The notes: a model not told the origin generated them from the letters alone. A DNA stretch of 64,000 nt from Bacillus cabrialesii (GCF_004124315.2 NZ_CP096889.1:975001-1039000); one strand, 5' to 3'; positions 7,837 to 16,356 are shown, numbered from the stretch's first letter. A program made the numbers and translations.

Positions 7837-8835
7837 ATGAAAAAAGGACTCATTGTATTGGTTGCCGTTTTCTTTCTGCTGGCAGGCTGCGGAGCAAATG
7901 GAGCCAGCGGCGGCAACAAACAATTGAAAGAAATTCGAATCGGTATTCAGCAAAGCTTGAGCCCGCTTTTGATTGCGAAGGAGAAAGGCTGGTTTGAGGA
8001 TGCATTTGAAAAAGAAGGCATTAAAGTGAAATGGGTGGAGTTTCAAAGCGGTCCGCCTCAATTTGAAGGCCTTGCGGCAAATAAACTGGATTTCTCTCAA
8101 GTCGGCAATTCGCCTGTGATCTCAGGCCAAGCGGCAGGCATTGATTTTAAAGAAATCGGTCTATCTCAGGACGGGTTGAAAGCGAACGGCATCCTTGTGA
8201 ATCAAAACAGCGGCATTCAGGACGTCAAGGACTTAAAGGGAAAGAAAATTGCAGTCGCCAAAGGCAGCAGCGGTTTTGATTTTCTTTATAAAGCACTTGA
8301 TCAAGTGGGGTTGTCAGCCCGTGATGTGACGATCATTCAGCTTCAGCCAGATGAAGCGGCTTCCGCGTTTGAAAACGGATCTGTTGATGCCTGGTCCATT
8401 TGGGAGCCCTACTTGTCTTTAGAAACAATCAAACACGGAGCAAAAATCCTTGTGAACGGGGAAAGCACAGACTTATATTCACCGGGATTTACTCTAGTGA
8501 GAACAAAGTTTGCAAAAGAGCATCCAGACGAAGTGGTCCGTTTTTTGAAAGTGTTTAATAAGGCCGTTGTGTGGCAAAAGGAACATCTGGATGAAGCGGC
8601 GGACTTGTATGCAAATATAAAAGATATCGATAAAGAGGTCGTTGAAAATGTGCTGAAAAATACTGAGCCTCTGAATGAGGTCATTCGTGACGACATTGTG
8701 AAAGCGCAGCAGGAGACAGCGGATTTTCAATATCGAACGAAGGCGATAGACAAGAAGATCGATGTGAAAGAGGTAGTGGATAACACATTTATTAAAAAAG
8801 CGTTAAAGGAAAGTTCCGCAGGAGGTGATCAATAA
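7837..8835 (+). CDS. ssuA: Sulfonate-binding lipoprotein SsuA
   Basis: The 332-residue solute-binding protein captures aliphatic sulfonates outside the membrane and delivers them to SsuC. A lipoprotein signal peptide MKKGLIVLVAVFFLLAGCG has the lipobox LAGC. The mature part is a periplasmic-binding fold of the SsuA/TauA type (IGIQQSLSPLLIAKEKGWF; VDAWSIWEPYL). The ribosome site AAAGGGCGG precedes the ATG. Its last codon overlaps the ATG of ssuC (TAATG), which suggests translational coupling. Confidence 0.97.
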   Translation: MKKGLIVLVAVFFLLAGCGANGASGGNKQLKEIRIGIQQSLSPLLIAKEKGWFEDAFEKEGIKVKWVEFQSGPPQFEGLAANKLDFSQVGNSPVISGQAAGIDFKEIGLSQDGLKANGILVNQNSGIQDVKDLKGKKIAVAKGSSGFDFLYKALDQVGLSARDVTIIQLQPDEAASAFENGSVDAWSIWEPYLSLETIKHGAKILVNGESTDLYSPGFTLVRTKFAKEHPDEVVRFLKVFNKAVVWQKEHLDEAADLYANIKDIDKEVVENVLKNTEPLNEVIRDDIVKAQQETADFQYRTKAIDKKIDVKEVVDNTFIKKALKESSAGGDQ

Positions 8836-9662
8836 TGAAAGCAGAGGCTGCAGGCTCGCTGCCAAAAACAAATGCGGAAGCGGTGCAAAAAAAGCCCCGA
8901 AAGATGAAATATGGCTGGATGAAGGGACTGCTGCTGCCCGTTGTCATCATTGCCATCTGGCAGATCATCGGCGGTCTTGAGATGGTGTCCGCTACAGTGC
9001 TGCCAACGCCCGTTACGATTATTCTGACGTTTAAAGAGCTTATTTTGTCTGGTGAACTGTTGGGCCATCTGCAAATCAGCATCTATCGGGCAGCGCTTGG
9101 GTTTTTGCTTGGTGCGGGGCTTGGATTGATCATCGGGATTTTGGCCGGATTCTCCAAACGGACGGAGCTGTATCTTGATCCGTCATTGCAAATGCTTAGA
9201 ACCGTTCCCCATCTGGCGGTCACACCGCTGTTTATTTTATGGTTCGGTTTTGATGAAGTATCTAAAATTTTGCTGATTGCGCTCGGCGCTTTCTTTCCTG
9301 TCTACATCAATACATTTAACGGCATCCGCGGGGTTGACGCGAAGCTGTTTGAAGTCGCTCGGGTGCTTGAATTTAAATGGCATCAGCAGATTTCCAAAGT
9401 GATTCTGCCGGCAGCCCTGCCGAATATATTGCTCGGCATTCGCTTATCACTCGGCATTGCATGGCTCGGGCTTGTTGTAGCAGAGCTGATGGGCTCCAGC
9501 TCAGGAGTTGGATACATGATCATGGATGCGAGACAGTTTTCACAAACAAACAAAGTCTTTGCCGGGATTATCATCTTTGCGGTGGTTGGAAAGCTGACGG
9601 ATTCCTTTGTCAGGCTGCTTGAACGAAAACTATTAAAATGGAGAAACAGTTACGAAGGATAA
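8835..9662 (+). CDS. ssuC: Sulfonate ABC transporter permease SsuC
   Basis: The 275-residue integral membrane permease has about six hydrophobic spans, beginning LLPVVIIAIWQIIGG. The cytoplasmic EAA loop that contacts SsuB is recognisable around RVLEFKWHQQISKVILPAAL. A basic, poorly hydrophobic N-terminal tail of about 30 residues precedes the first span. The start ATG overlaps the ssuA stop, and AGGAGGTGATC is a near-perfect ribosome site. Confidence 0.97.
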   Translation: MKAEAAGSLPKTNAEAVQKKPRKMKYGWMKGLLLPVVIIAIWQIIGGLEMVSATVLPTPVTIILTFKELILSGELLGHLQISIYRAALGFLLGAGLGLIIGILAGFSKRTELYLDPSLQMLRTVPHLAVTPLFILWFGFDEVSKILLIALGAFFPVYINTFNGIRGVDAKLFEVARVLEFKWHQQISKVILPAALPNILLGIRLSLGIAWLGLVVAELMGSSSGVGYMIMDARQFSQTNKVFAGIIIFAVVGKLTDSFVRLLERKLLKWRNSYEG

Positions 9663-9684
9663 TACAGGTAAAGGGGAGAAGATC

Positions 9685-10821
9685 ATGGAAATTCTTTGGT
9701 TTATACCGACTCATGGAGACGCGAGATATTTAGGATCTGAAAGCGATGGGCGGACTGCGGATCATCTTTACTTTAAACAAGTCGCGCAGGCGGCTGACAG
9801 GCTGGGGTATACGGGTGTTCTTCTGCCGACGGGAAGATCGTGCGAGGACCCGTGGCTTACAGCATCGGCTTTGGCAGAAGAAACAAAGGATTTAAAATTT
9901 TTAGTCGCGGTAAGACCCGGTTTAATGCAGCCTTCTCTGGCAGCCAGAATGACATCCACCTTAGACCGCATTTCAGACGGCCGCTTGCTGATCAATGTTG
10001 TGGCAGGAGGCGATCCATACGAGCTGGCGGGTGATGGCCTGTTTATCAGCCATGATGAACGCTATGAAGCGACAGACGAATTTTTAACCGTTTGGCGGAG
10101 GCTTTTGCAGGGAGAAACGGTTTCCTATGAAGGAAAGCATATAAAAGTGGAAAACAGCAATCTGCTCTTCCCGCCGCAGCAAGCGCCGCATCCGCCTATC
10201 TATTTCGGAGGATCGTCGCAGGCGGGGATTGAAGCTGCCGCTAAGCATACAGATGTGTACTTGACGTGGGGCGAGCCGCCTGAACAAGTAAAAGAAAAGA
10301 TTGAGAGAGTCAAAAAACAAGCGGAAAAAGAAGGGAGATCCGTTCGCTTCGGCATTAGGCTGCATGTCATTGCCCGTGAAACCGAACATGAGGCGTGGGA
10401 AGCTGCTGAGCGCTTGATCAGCCACTTGGATGATGACACCATCGCCAAAGCGCAGGCAGCTTTAAGCCGCTACGATTCTTCAGGCCAGCAGCGGATGGCC
10501 GTCCTTCATCAAGGCGATCGGACAAAGCTTGAAATCAGCCCGAATTTATGGGCGGGGATCGGCCTTGTCAGAGGCGGGGCAGGAACAGCTCTTGTCGGTG
10601 ATCCGCAGACGATTGCCGATCGGATGGCGGAATACCAGGCACTCGGCATAGAATCGTTTATTTTCTCCGGCTATCCGCACTTAGAAGAAGCGTATTATTT
10701 TGCGGAGCTTGTGTTTCCGCTGTTGCCATTTGAAAATGAGCGGACGAGAAGGCTTCAGAACAAAAGAGGAGAAGCCGTAGGGAACACTTATTTTGTCAAA
10801 GAGAAAAATGCGTCAGTTTAA
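9685..10821 (+). CDS. ssuD: FMNH2-dependent alkanesulfonate monooxygenase SsuD
   Basis: The 378-residue luciferase-fold enzyme oxidises alkanesulfonates with reduced flavin and oxygen, releasing sulfite and an aldehyde. It starts MEILWFIPTHGDARYLG and carries the family segments LLPTGRSCEDPW and INVVAGGDPYEL. No flavin reductase gene is next to it. It lies 22 bases after ssuC behind AAAGGGGAG. The C-terminus (KRGEAVGNTYFVKEKNASV) is at the long end for the family. Confidence 0.97.
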   Translation: MEILWFIPTHGDARYLGSESDGRTADHLYFKQVAQAADRLGYTGVLLPTGRSCEDPWLTASALAEETKDLKFLVAVRPGLMQPSLAARMTSTLDRISDGRLLINVVAGGDPYELAGDGLFISHDERYEATDEFLTVWRRLLQGETVSYEGKHIKVENSNLLFPPQQAPHPPIYFGGSSQAGIEAAAKHTDVYLTWGEPPEQVKEKIERVKKQAEKEGRSVRFGIRLHVIARETEHEAWEAAERLISHLDDDTIAKAQAALSRYDSSGQQRMAVLHQGDRTKLEISPNLWAGIGLVRGGAGTALVGDPQTIADRMAEYQALGIESFIFSGYPHLEEAYYFAELVFPLLPFENERTRRLQNKRGEAVGNTYFVKEKNASV

Positions 10822-10845
10822 GCAAATACAGCCCCCGGACATGGT

Positions 10846-11454
10846 ATGATATTCAAAAAAGGGGCTGTTTTTCTGAAAACCATCATAAGCGCAGCAGCCA
10901 TTTGCCTGATAGCCATGCTGTCAGCATGCGGACAATCAAAGCAGATGGAAATCAATGCGGCGGACATATCTGATCTTGAAAAAAACAGAATGGGTGTAGC
11001 AGCCTCACAGGCGGCATTCACTGCCGAAGCCGTCAATATCAGTGAAGGTATTTCTTCTGCTGACATGTATATCGAACATTATCAAAAAGGAAAGCTTGTT
11101 GAGACGATTGGTCCGGTAAGTGCAAATTATTCAGAGGAAAAACCCGATACATTACAATTTGTTTATTTTGAGAATGATGAGGGGGAAGGAAAGAATAAAC
11201 ACACCACCGTCCATTTTGGTATTGTGAATAAACAGGGAAATACAGCGGCCGGTTCATCAGTGAAGCGTGACGATAGCGCAACACAGGAAATGACTCAGAA
11301 TATTTCATCGCCGGAACCGATTTCTTTCGATAAGCCTGTTTTGATCGGCAGCAGTATTAGAGGGGCTAACGAGACATTGCATACCTCTGAGCATAAAAAA
11401 GAGCTCATAAAGCATCAAGATGCGTTGCTTTATTATGTGGAATTGTATCATTAG
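10846..11454 (+). CDS. Putative lipoprotein of unknown function
   Basis: A product of about 200 residues with a lipoprotein signal (ISAAAICLIAMLSACGQ; lipobox LSAC). The rest is hydrophilic, with segments KNRMGVAASQAAFTAEAVNI and PISFDKPVLIGSSIRG; I know of no assigned function. The start is uncertain: ATG 10846 has no good ribosome site, while AAAGGGG lies eight bases before an in-frame CTG at 10873. It follows ssuD by 24 bases, so it may be co-transcribed. A terminator follows it. Confidence 0.8.
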   Translation: MIFKKGAVFLKTIISAAAICLIAMLSACGQSKQMEINAADISDLEKNRMGVAASQAAFTAEAVNISEGISSADMYIEHYQKGKLVETIGPVSANYSEEKPDTLQFVYFENDEGEGKNKHTTVHFGIVNKQGNTAAGSSVKRDDSATQEMTQNISSPEPISFDKPVLIGSSIRGANETLHTSEHKKELIKHQDALLYYVELYH

Positions 11455-11457
11455 GAA

Positions 11458-11486
11458 ACGGGCGGCTTCAGGCCGTCTGTTTTTTT
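11458..11486 (+). terminator. Terminator after the lipoprotein gene
   Basis: ACGGGCGGC-TTCA-GGCCGTCTG with a T-run starts just after the stop codon and ends the ssu-region transcript. Confidence 0.85.
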
Positions 11487-11532
11487 AAAGCGCTATGCTT
11501 GCCTTTTTGAATGGTGCATGATACATTTTAAA

Positions 11533-11547
11533 TCGTAATTATTTCGA
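11533..11547 (+). promoter_or_regulatory. Zur box upstream of rpsN2
   Basis: TCGTAATTATTTCGA is a near-perfect Zur operator (TCGTAATNATTACGA), embedded in a longer dyad TTTAAAT...ATTTAAA (11527-11553). It ends about 20 bases before the start codon, next to the ribosome site. Zinc starvation should derepress the gene. Confidence 0.93.
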
Positions 11548-11567
11548 TTTAAAGAGGAGGCTATGTC

Positions 11568-11837
11568 TTGGCTAAAAAATCAAAAGTGGCAAAAGAGTTA
11601 AAACGGCAGCAGCTTGTTGAACAATACGCTGCTATGAGACGTGAATTAAAAGAAAAAGGAGATTACGAGGCACTCAGCAAGCTGCCGAGAGATTCAGCAC
11701 CGGGAAGGCTCCATAATCGCTGCATGGTAACGGGGCGCCCGAGAGGATATATGAGGAAGTTTAAAATGTCCAGAATCGCTTTCAGGGAGCTGGCCCATAA
11801 AGGCCAGATTCCCGGTGTGAAAAAAGCGAGCTGGTGA
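11568..11837 (+). CDS. rpsN2: Zinc-independent ribosomal protein S14 paralogue (RpsN2)
   Basis: The 89-residue product is the long S14 form without the CxxC zinc ribbon: only one Cys (LHNRCMVTGRPRGYMRKF) is present. It replaces zinc-containing S14 on the 30S subunit when zinc is scarce. The start is TTG 11568 after AAAGAGGAGG. Control by the adjacent Zur box is established for B. subtilis and fits the sequence here. Confidence 0.97.
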   Translation: MAKKSKVAKELKRQQLVEQYAAMRRELKEKGDYEALSKLPRDSAPGRLHNRCMVTGRPRGYMRKFKMSRIAFRELAHKGQIPGVKKASW

Positions 11838-11842
11838 GAAAA

Positions 11843-11874
11843 ACTCCGGCGATTACAGCGCGCCGGAGTTTTTT
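11843..11874. terminator. Bidirectional terminator
   Basis: AACTCCGGCG/CGCCGGAGTT with T-run, between rpsN2 and the convergent membrane-protein gene, overlapping the end of the latter. Confidence 0.88.
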
Positions 11875-12326
11875 TCGTTTTTCTTGAAAGAGATGACGTA
11901 GGATAGGTGCTGGATGATCATGATGATAAACACAATAATAATAGGGAAAAACGGGATACGTGATTGAAAAAACGGATAAAAAATCAGAAGAACCGCTGCG
12001 GCAGGCAGTGAGAAGTAGACGGCGATATATGACGCGCGGCATGCTTTTGCCGTCATCATCTTCTCTCTTTCGTCCTGCTCTTCAAATTCATCTGGCAGAA
12101 GAAGCTGTTTTGCATGAGGGCGTCTTTTCTTCTGTAAGTACAAATATACCGCAGACGCCGCAACAAACAGAATAAAGGGGGTGAGGTTTAATTCAAACAC
12201 CATCTCACCGCTCTTTGTGCGAAAAAAAGATGCGATTCCTTCTGAAGCTTCAAAGTATGCAATCAGCGTCCAGCATGCAAGGCCAAATAAAACAAGTTGA
12301 AAAGCTGCTTTTGTTTTCATGCTCAT
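11853..12326 (-). CDS. ygaO: Membrane protein with four predicted spans (YgaO)
   Basis: A 157-residue membrane protein with spans at about 10-24, 47-63, 99-117 and 123-143, separated by a charged loop LLLPDEFEEQDEREKMMTAKA. I do not know its function. It starts one base after the stop of an upstream XRE-type regulator gene, with SD GAGGAGG in the junction, so the two form an operon. Pairs of a small HTH regulator and a membrane protein of this kind are common in Bacillus. The symbol is recalled from position and length. Confidence 0.85.
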   Translation of the reverse strand: MSMKTKAAFQLVLFGLACWTLIAYFEASEGIASFFRTKSGEMVFELNLTPFILFVAASAVYLYLQKKRRPHAKQLLLPDEFEEQDEREKMMTAKACRASYIAVYFSLPAAAVLLIFYPFFQSRIPFFPIIIVFIIMIIQHLSYVISFKKNEKNSGAL

Positions 12327-12327
12327 C

Positions 12328-12531
12328 TTAATTCTCCTCCTCTAACCAAAAGACATCCTCCATTTTCATAGAGAAAGCTTTGCAGATTTTCAGTGCTAGC
12401 AACAGTGAGGGAACATAATCGCCTTTTTCGATAGCTGCCACAGTCTGTCTTGTGACGCCGACTGTTTCTCCGAGTTTTTCCTGAGAATAGCCGAAGCGTG
12501 CCCTCAGCTCTTTTACTTTATTTTTCATCAT
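12328..12531 (-). CDS. ygzD: XRE/Cro-type transcriptional regulator (YgzD)
   Basis: A 67-residue protein that is almost wholly a lambda-repressor-type helix-turn-helix: GYSQEKLGETVGVTRQTVAA is the HTH core, followed by IEKGDYVPSLLLALKICKAF. The start at ATG 12531 follows AAGGGGACA; a longer version is possible but lacks support. It is immediately upstream of ygaO and probably controls the pair. A palindrome over the likely -10 could be its own operator. Confidence 0.88.
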   Translation of the reverse strand: MMKNKVKELRARFGYSQEKLGETVGVTRQTVAAIEKGDYVPSLLLALKICKAFSMKMEDVFWLEEEN

Positions 12532-12568
12532 GACGTCTGTCCCCTTCACAATCTCGATTGATTATATT

Positions 12569-12579
12569 GTATAGTATAC
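12569..12579 (-). promoter_or_regulatory. Possible autoregulatory operator of ygzD
   Basis: GTATAGTATAC is an 11-base palindrome about 40 bases upstream of the ygzD start, in AT-rich DNA where the promoter is expected. Small XRE regulators often bind such sites. This is inferred from position only. Confidence 0.4.
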
Positions 12580-12652
12580 TTAACATTATGTAAATGTAAC
12601 TTAACAACTTTACAAAAATAAAACTTTTTTTCGACAAATTTTTTATATTCCC

Positions 12653-12681
12653 TTGACGAAAAATCAATAAACGTGTAACAT
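12653..12681 (+). promoter_or_regulatory. Promoter of tRNA-Gly(TCC)
   Basis: TTGACG (12653-12658), a 17-base spacer and TAACAT (12676-12681) lie 40 bases before the tRNA, divergent from ygzD. Confidence 0.6.
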
Positions 12682-12721
12682 TAGACAAGTCAGAGCGGTA
12701 CTGTTGCTGACAATCACAAAT

Positions 12722-12795
12722 GCGGGTGTAGTTTAGTGGTAAAACCTCAGCCTTCCAAGCTGATGTCGTGAGTTCGATTCTCATCACCCGCTCCA
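12722..12795 (+). tRNA. tRNA-Gly (TCC)
   Basis: Acceptor stem GCGGGTG/CACCCGC, encoded TCCA end, T-loop AGTTCGATTCT, and anticodon loop CTTCCAA with TCC at 12754-12756. It is a single isolated tRNA, matching trnSL-Gly in this position. Confidence 0.97.
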
Positions 12796-12809
12796 TACAT
12801 ACGTTATTA

Positions 12810-12854
12810 ACGCAGTGTTTCGTTTCTCAGATAAACGAAGTATTGCGTTTTTTT
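12810..12854 (+). terminator. Terminator after tRNA-Gly
   Basis: An imperfect long hairpin AACGCAGTGTTTCGTTT / AAACGAAGTATTGCGTT followed by a T-run. Confidence 0.85.
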
Positions 12855-12859
12855 ATGTA

Positions 12860-12887
12860 AAAAAGAACACGCCATTCGTGTTCTTTT
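12860..12887 (-). terminator. Terminator of the 207-aa gene
   Basis: AAAAGAACACG/CGTGTTCTTTT directly at the stop codon of the minus-strand gene. The flanking A and T runs allow function in both directions. Confidence 0.8.
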
Positions 12888-13509
12888 ACGTAAGCCAATG
12901 TACTGTATGGGCGCCGCCGTGAATTTGTTCAAACATTTTCGTTAATGATGATAAGAGTTTTACAGCGCTGTTTTTCTCAATGGATGGCGGGAAAAAGATG
13001 ATTTGCAGCATGTTCTTGGTCTCGTTTGAAACGGGATAGAGATTGACGCTGTTTTTAAAATCGCCAAATACGCCGTTTTCATCAGAGAAAATCAATATGT
13101 TTTCTTTTTCTCCCAATGAGATCCGGACTTGTTCGTGAAGCTTGCCGGCATCATAAATCATAATGGGCAGAGAATATTTTAATGCGAAAAAATCGATGGT
13201 GTCATGGGCTGAATCCTTGCTTTCCATGAATTGTTCTTTGGATATCGGGATCAGCATGTCCTCCATTGGGGTTGTTTCTCCCTCAAATGACGGGTTAAGC
13301 TGTTTAAAGAGTTCCCGCCATTCCTTGACGAATGGTTCATCGGATATTCCGCCGTCCGCAAAGTCGAAAAACAGCGATTCTTGAAATAGGCGAAGCCTGC
13401 CTTTCAGCATTTGCGGAGAGGAGCCGACTTCGATATTCTCATAAATTACAGCCGCCGCAAGTAAGCTGGCCGCACGTTCGGTAATAACAGAATCAATTTT
13501 GATATTCAC
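12886..13509 (-). CDS. Conserved hypothetical protein, possible B3/4-like fold
   Basis: A 207-residue soluble protein starting at GTG 13509, behind GGAG at about nine bases. No signal peptide or membrane span. The central part (PISKEQFMESKDSAHDTIDFFALKY followed by SLPIMIYDA) loosely resembles B3/4 tRNA-editing-type domains, where a conserved 'dxxN...lP.g.yD' pattern occurs; this is a weak visual match. Divergent from queG, with starts about 80 bases apart. The function is unknown to me. Confidence 0.75.
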   Translation of the reverse strand: MNIKIDSVITERAASLLAAAVIYENIEVGSSPQMLKGRLRLFQESLFFDFADGGISDEPFVKEWRELFKQLNPSFEGETTPMEDMLIPISKEQFMESKDSAHDTIDFFALKYSLPIMIYDAGKLHEQVRISLGEKENILIFSDENGVFGDFKNSVNLYPVSNETKNMLQIIFFPPSIEKNSAVKLLSSLTKMFEQIHGGAHTVHWLT

Positions 13510-13591
13510 TAGTATTCACTCCAGTTACGTGATATCAACCTATTATAAACGCTGTATCGTTTTATCACAAAGAAAGGAGGCTGTGCAAAAC

Positions 13592-14752
13592 ATGAACGTT
13601 TATCAGCTTAAAGAAGAATTAATTGAATACGCGAAAAGCATTGGCGTGGACAAGATTGGTTTTACGACCGCTGATACTTTTGACAGTTTAAAAGACCGTT
13701 TGATTCTTCAAGAATCACTCGGCTATCTCTCCGGCTTTGAAGAGCCCGATATCGAGAAAAGGGTGACGCCGAAGCTGCTTTTGCCGAAAGCGAAATCAAT
13801 TGTGGCGATTGCTCTCGCATATCCTTCCAGAATGAAGGATGCGCCGAGAAGCACGAGAACTGAGCGCAGGGGCATTTTTTGCAGAGCCTCCTGGGGTAAA
13901 GACTATCACGATGTGCTGAGGGAAAAGCTCGATCTGCTGGAGGAATTTCTGAAAAGCAAGCATGAGGATATCAGAACTAAGTCAATGGTTGACACTGGCG
14001 AATTGTCTGATCGGGCCGTTGCAGAGCGGGCCGGAATCGGATTCAGCGCGAAAAACTGTATGATCACAACACCTGAGTACGGTTCTTATGTGTATTTGGC
14101 GGAAATGATCACAAATATTCCTTTTGAGCCTGATGTGCCGATTGAAGATATGTGCGGATCTTGCACGAAATGTCTGGATGCCTGCCCGACGGGAGCGCTT
14201 GTAAATCCGGGACAGCTGAATGCGCAGCGCTGCATCTCTTTTCTGACTCAGACGAAAGGATTTTTGCCTGATGAATTCCGGACAAAGATCGGAAACCGCC
14301 TGTACGGGTGCGATACGTGCCAAACGGTGTGTCCTCTCAATAAAGGCAAGGATTTTCATCTTCATCCGGAAATGGAGCCTGATCCTGAGATAGCCAAACC
14401 GTTATTGAAGCCGCTCTTGACCATCAGCAACCGTGAATTTAAGGAGAAATTCGGACATGTCTCAGGTTCTTGGCGCGGGAAAAAACCGATTCAGCGAAAC
14501 GCCATTCTTGCTCTTGCACACTTTAAGGATGCTTCCGCTCTGCCTGAATTGACGGATCTGATGCATAAGGACCCGCGTCCTGTTATCAGAGGGACAGCTG
14601 CATGGGCGATCGGGAAAATCGGAGATCCAGCGTACGCGAATGAGCTTGAAAAAGCGCTTGAAAAAGAGAAGGATGAAGAGGCGAAGCTGGAAATTGAAAA
14701 AGGAATTGATTTGTTAAAAGCTTCGGGCATGACTAAACAAGGCCTGTCCTGA
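13592..14752 (+). CDS. queG: Epoxyqueuosine reductase QueG
   Basis: The 386-residue enzyme makes queuosine in tRNA by reducing epoxyqueuosine. It uses a cobalamin and two 4Fe-4S clusters. The ferredoxin-like ligands are seen as CGSCTKCLDACPTGA and CDTCQTVCPLNK. A C-terminal HEAT-type repeat (PRPVIRGTAAWAIGKIGDP) follows. ATG 13592 has the strong site AAAGGAGG upstream and gives the known length; the frame is open further upstream without support. A terminator follows. Confidence 0.96.
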   Translation: MNVYQLKEELIEYAKSIGVDKIGFTTADTFDSLKDRLILQESLGYLSGFEEPDIEKRVTPKLLLPKAKSIVAIALAYPSRMKDAPRSTRTERRGIFCRASWGKDYHDVLREKLDLLEEFLKSKHEDIRTKSMVDTGELSDRAVAERAGIGFSAKNCMITTPEYGSYVYLAEMITNIPFEPDVPIEDMCGSCTKCLDACPTGALVNPGQLNAQRCISFLTQTKGFLPDEFRTKIGNRLYGCDTCQTVCPLNKGKDFHLHPEMEPDPEIAKPLLKPLLTISNREFKEKFGHVSGSWRGKKPIQRNAILALAHFKDASALPELTDLMHKDPRPVIRGTAAWAIGKIGDPAYANELEKALEKEKDEEAKLEIEKGIDLLKASGMTKQGLS

Positions 14753-14772
14753 CATACGTATAGAACAGAAGG

Positions 14773-14808
14773 AAAAAACACTTGAGATGCATCCAAGTGT
14801 TTTTTCTC
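14773..14808 (+). terminator. Terminator after queG
   Basis: AAAAAACACTTG / CAAGTGTTTTTT, a long stem with flanking A and T runs between queG and yhbB. Confidence 0.92.
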
Positions 14809-14819
14809 TATAAAAAAGT

Positions 14820-15749
14820 ATGGCGGGTGGGGTGAGCTTGAAGCACATTTTAGAACAATTAGCGGAGGAGCGGCTGAGTTATCTGGTTAACGGGCATGCT
14901 ATGCGGCAGGAATCTGAAGTTGGAGACCTTGAAGTCATGGAGCGAAAGAAGAAGCTTCTGGAAAAACGTAAAGTTGAGATCGTAAAAGCGAAAGCCAAGG
15001 CCGTCATCGATCATGTGCGGGTTGAGGATGACGGAACGACCTGCCTTACGTATACCATCCATTACGAATACGTGTGTAAGGAGCAGGACGACAGCTTGTA
15101 TATGGAAGAGCACATGGAGGAACGGATGGCTTTCCTTTATGATCACATTTTGATTAGTGATCAGGAAATTGCGAAAACACCGGCTGGATTTCATGAAGGG
15201 ACCAGTATTATTGACTATTCTCAAGAAGAAAGGGAAGCGTTTGGCAGGGCCTTTCAATACGATCGTCTCGGCGCTGTGCAATATGCCGAGAAATATTGGA
15301 ACAAGCGCAACCCTGCATATAAAAATTTCAGTGATAACTGTACGAATTTTATTTCTCAGTGTCTTCATGCGGGAGGCGCGCCGATGCGCGGCCATCCGAA
15401 CAGAGGGTCAGGCTGGTGGATGAAACAAAGCTCATGGAGCTACAGCTGGACGGTGGCTCATTCTATGAAAATGTATTTGGCGAATTCAAAGGCCGGCATG
15501 CGTGCGGTGCGGATGAAATCTGCGGAAGAGCTGATGCCGGGTGATGTGATTTGCTATGATTTTGAAGGTGATGGCCGGTTTAATCATACAACGATTGTTG
15601 TGGCGAAGGACAAAGGCAATATGCCGCTTGTCAACGCCCAGTCCTATGACAGCCGGATGAGATATTGGTCATACGAGGATTCTACGGCATACACGCCGTC
15701 AATACGATATGCCTTTTTTCATATCGTTGATGATACGACAAAAGGGTAA
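14820..15749 (+). CDS. yhbB: Putative amidase-domain protein YhbB
   Basis: A 309-residue protein with a C-terminal Amidase_6-type domain, seen as AVQYAEKYWNKRNPAYKNF, then DNCTNFISQCLHAGG with the likely nucleophile Cys, and a His in RFNHTTIVVAKD. The N-terminal half is charged and has no signal peptide, so a cytoplasmic or spore location is possible. Start ATG 14820 is poorly supported; a TTG at 14838 sits better behind GGGTGGGG. The enzymatic substrate is unknown. It lies between a terminator and trmL. Confidence 0.88.
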   Translation: MAGGVSLKHILEQLAEERLSYLVNGHAMRQESEVGDLEVMERKKKLLEKRKVEIVKAKAKAVIDHVRVEDDGTTCLTYTIHYEYVCKEQDDSLYMEEHMEERMAFLYDHILISDQEIAKTPAGFHEGTSIIDYSQEEREAFGRAFQYDRLGAVQYAEKYWNKRNPAYKNFSDNCTNFISQCLHAGGAPMRGHPNRGSGWWMKQSSWSYSWTVAHSMKMYLANSKAGMRAVRMKSAEELMPGDVICYDFEGDGRFNHTTIVVAKDKGNMPLVNAQSYDSRMRYWSYEDSTAYTPSIRYAFFHIVDDTTKG

Positions 15750-15795
15750 TTAATGATATAATGATGGGCGGATAAGAAAAACAGAGGTGAACATT

Positions 15796-16269
15796 GTGGC
15801 ATTACATGTTGTTTTATATCAACCAGAAATTCCCGCCAATACAGGGAATATTGCGCGTACTTGTGCGGCAACCAATACAACGCTCCACCTGATTCGTCCG
15901 CTCGGCTTTTCTACAGATGATAAAATGCTGAAGCGTGCCGGACTCGATTATTGGGAGTTTGTTAACGTTGTATATCATGATTCATTGGAAGAATTGTTTG
16001 AGGAATATCAAAAAGGCCAGTTTTTCTTTATTACGAAATTCGGCCAGCAGCCTCATACGTCGTTTGATTACACTGATCTTGACGAGGATTATTTCTTCGT
16101 GTTCGGAAGAGAAACAAGCGGTTTGCCAAAGGATTTAATACAAAATAATATGGACCGCTGCCTGCGTCTTCCGATGACAGAGCACGTCAGATCGTTAAAC
16201 CTGTCCAACACTGCGGCGATTCTCGTTTATGAAGCGCTGCGCCAGCAAAATTACCGTGATTTAAAATAG
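15796..16269 (+). CDS. trmL: tRNA (cytidine/uridine-34-2'-O)-methyltransferase TrmL
   Basis: A SPOUT-family methyltransferase (157 residues from this start) that methylates the wobble nucleotide of tRNA-Leu species. Family hallmarks are YQPEIPANTGNIARTCAAT near the N-terminus, FGRETSGLP in the middle and LRLPMTEHVRSLNLSNTAAI in the trefoil-knot cofactor site. GTG 15796 is five bases from AGAGGTGA; the alternative GTG 15787 gives 160 residues but overlaps the ribosome site. Formerly called cspR. Confidence 0.93.
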   Translation: MALHVVLYQPEIPANTGNIARTCAATNTTLHLIRPLGFSTDDKMLKRAGLDYWEFVNVVYHDSLEELFEEYQKGQFFFITKFGQQPHTSFDYTDLDEDYFFVFGRETSGLPKDLIQNNMDRCLRLPMTEHVRSLNLSNTAAILVYEALRQQNYRDLK

Positions 16270-16273
16270 TGAA

Positions 16274-16305
16274 AAATCCGCTCATGATGATGGGCGGATT
16301 TTTTT
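16274..16305 (+). terminator. Terminator after trmL
   Basis: AAAATCCGCTCAT/ATGGGCGGATTTT with a T-run. Confidence 0.9.
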
Positions 16306-16338
16306 GTTGTGCTGTGTTTTATTTTTGGGCTTAACAAC

Positions 16339-16356
16339 GTAACAGTGTTATGTTAC
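16339..16356 (+). promoter_or_regulatory. Inverted repeat in the yhbD promoter region
   Basis: GTAACA-N6-TGTTAC sits 28 bases before the yhbD start, in the expected promoter. YhbD has a MerR-like DNA-binding region, so an autoregulatory operator is plausible but inferred. Confidence 0.45.
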
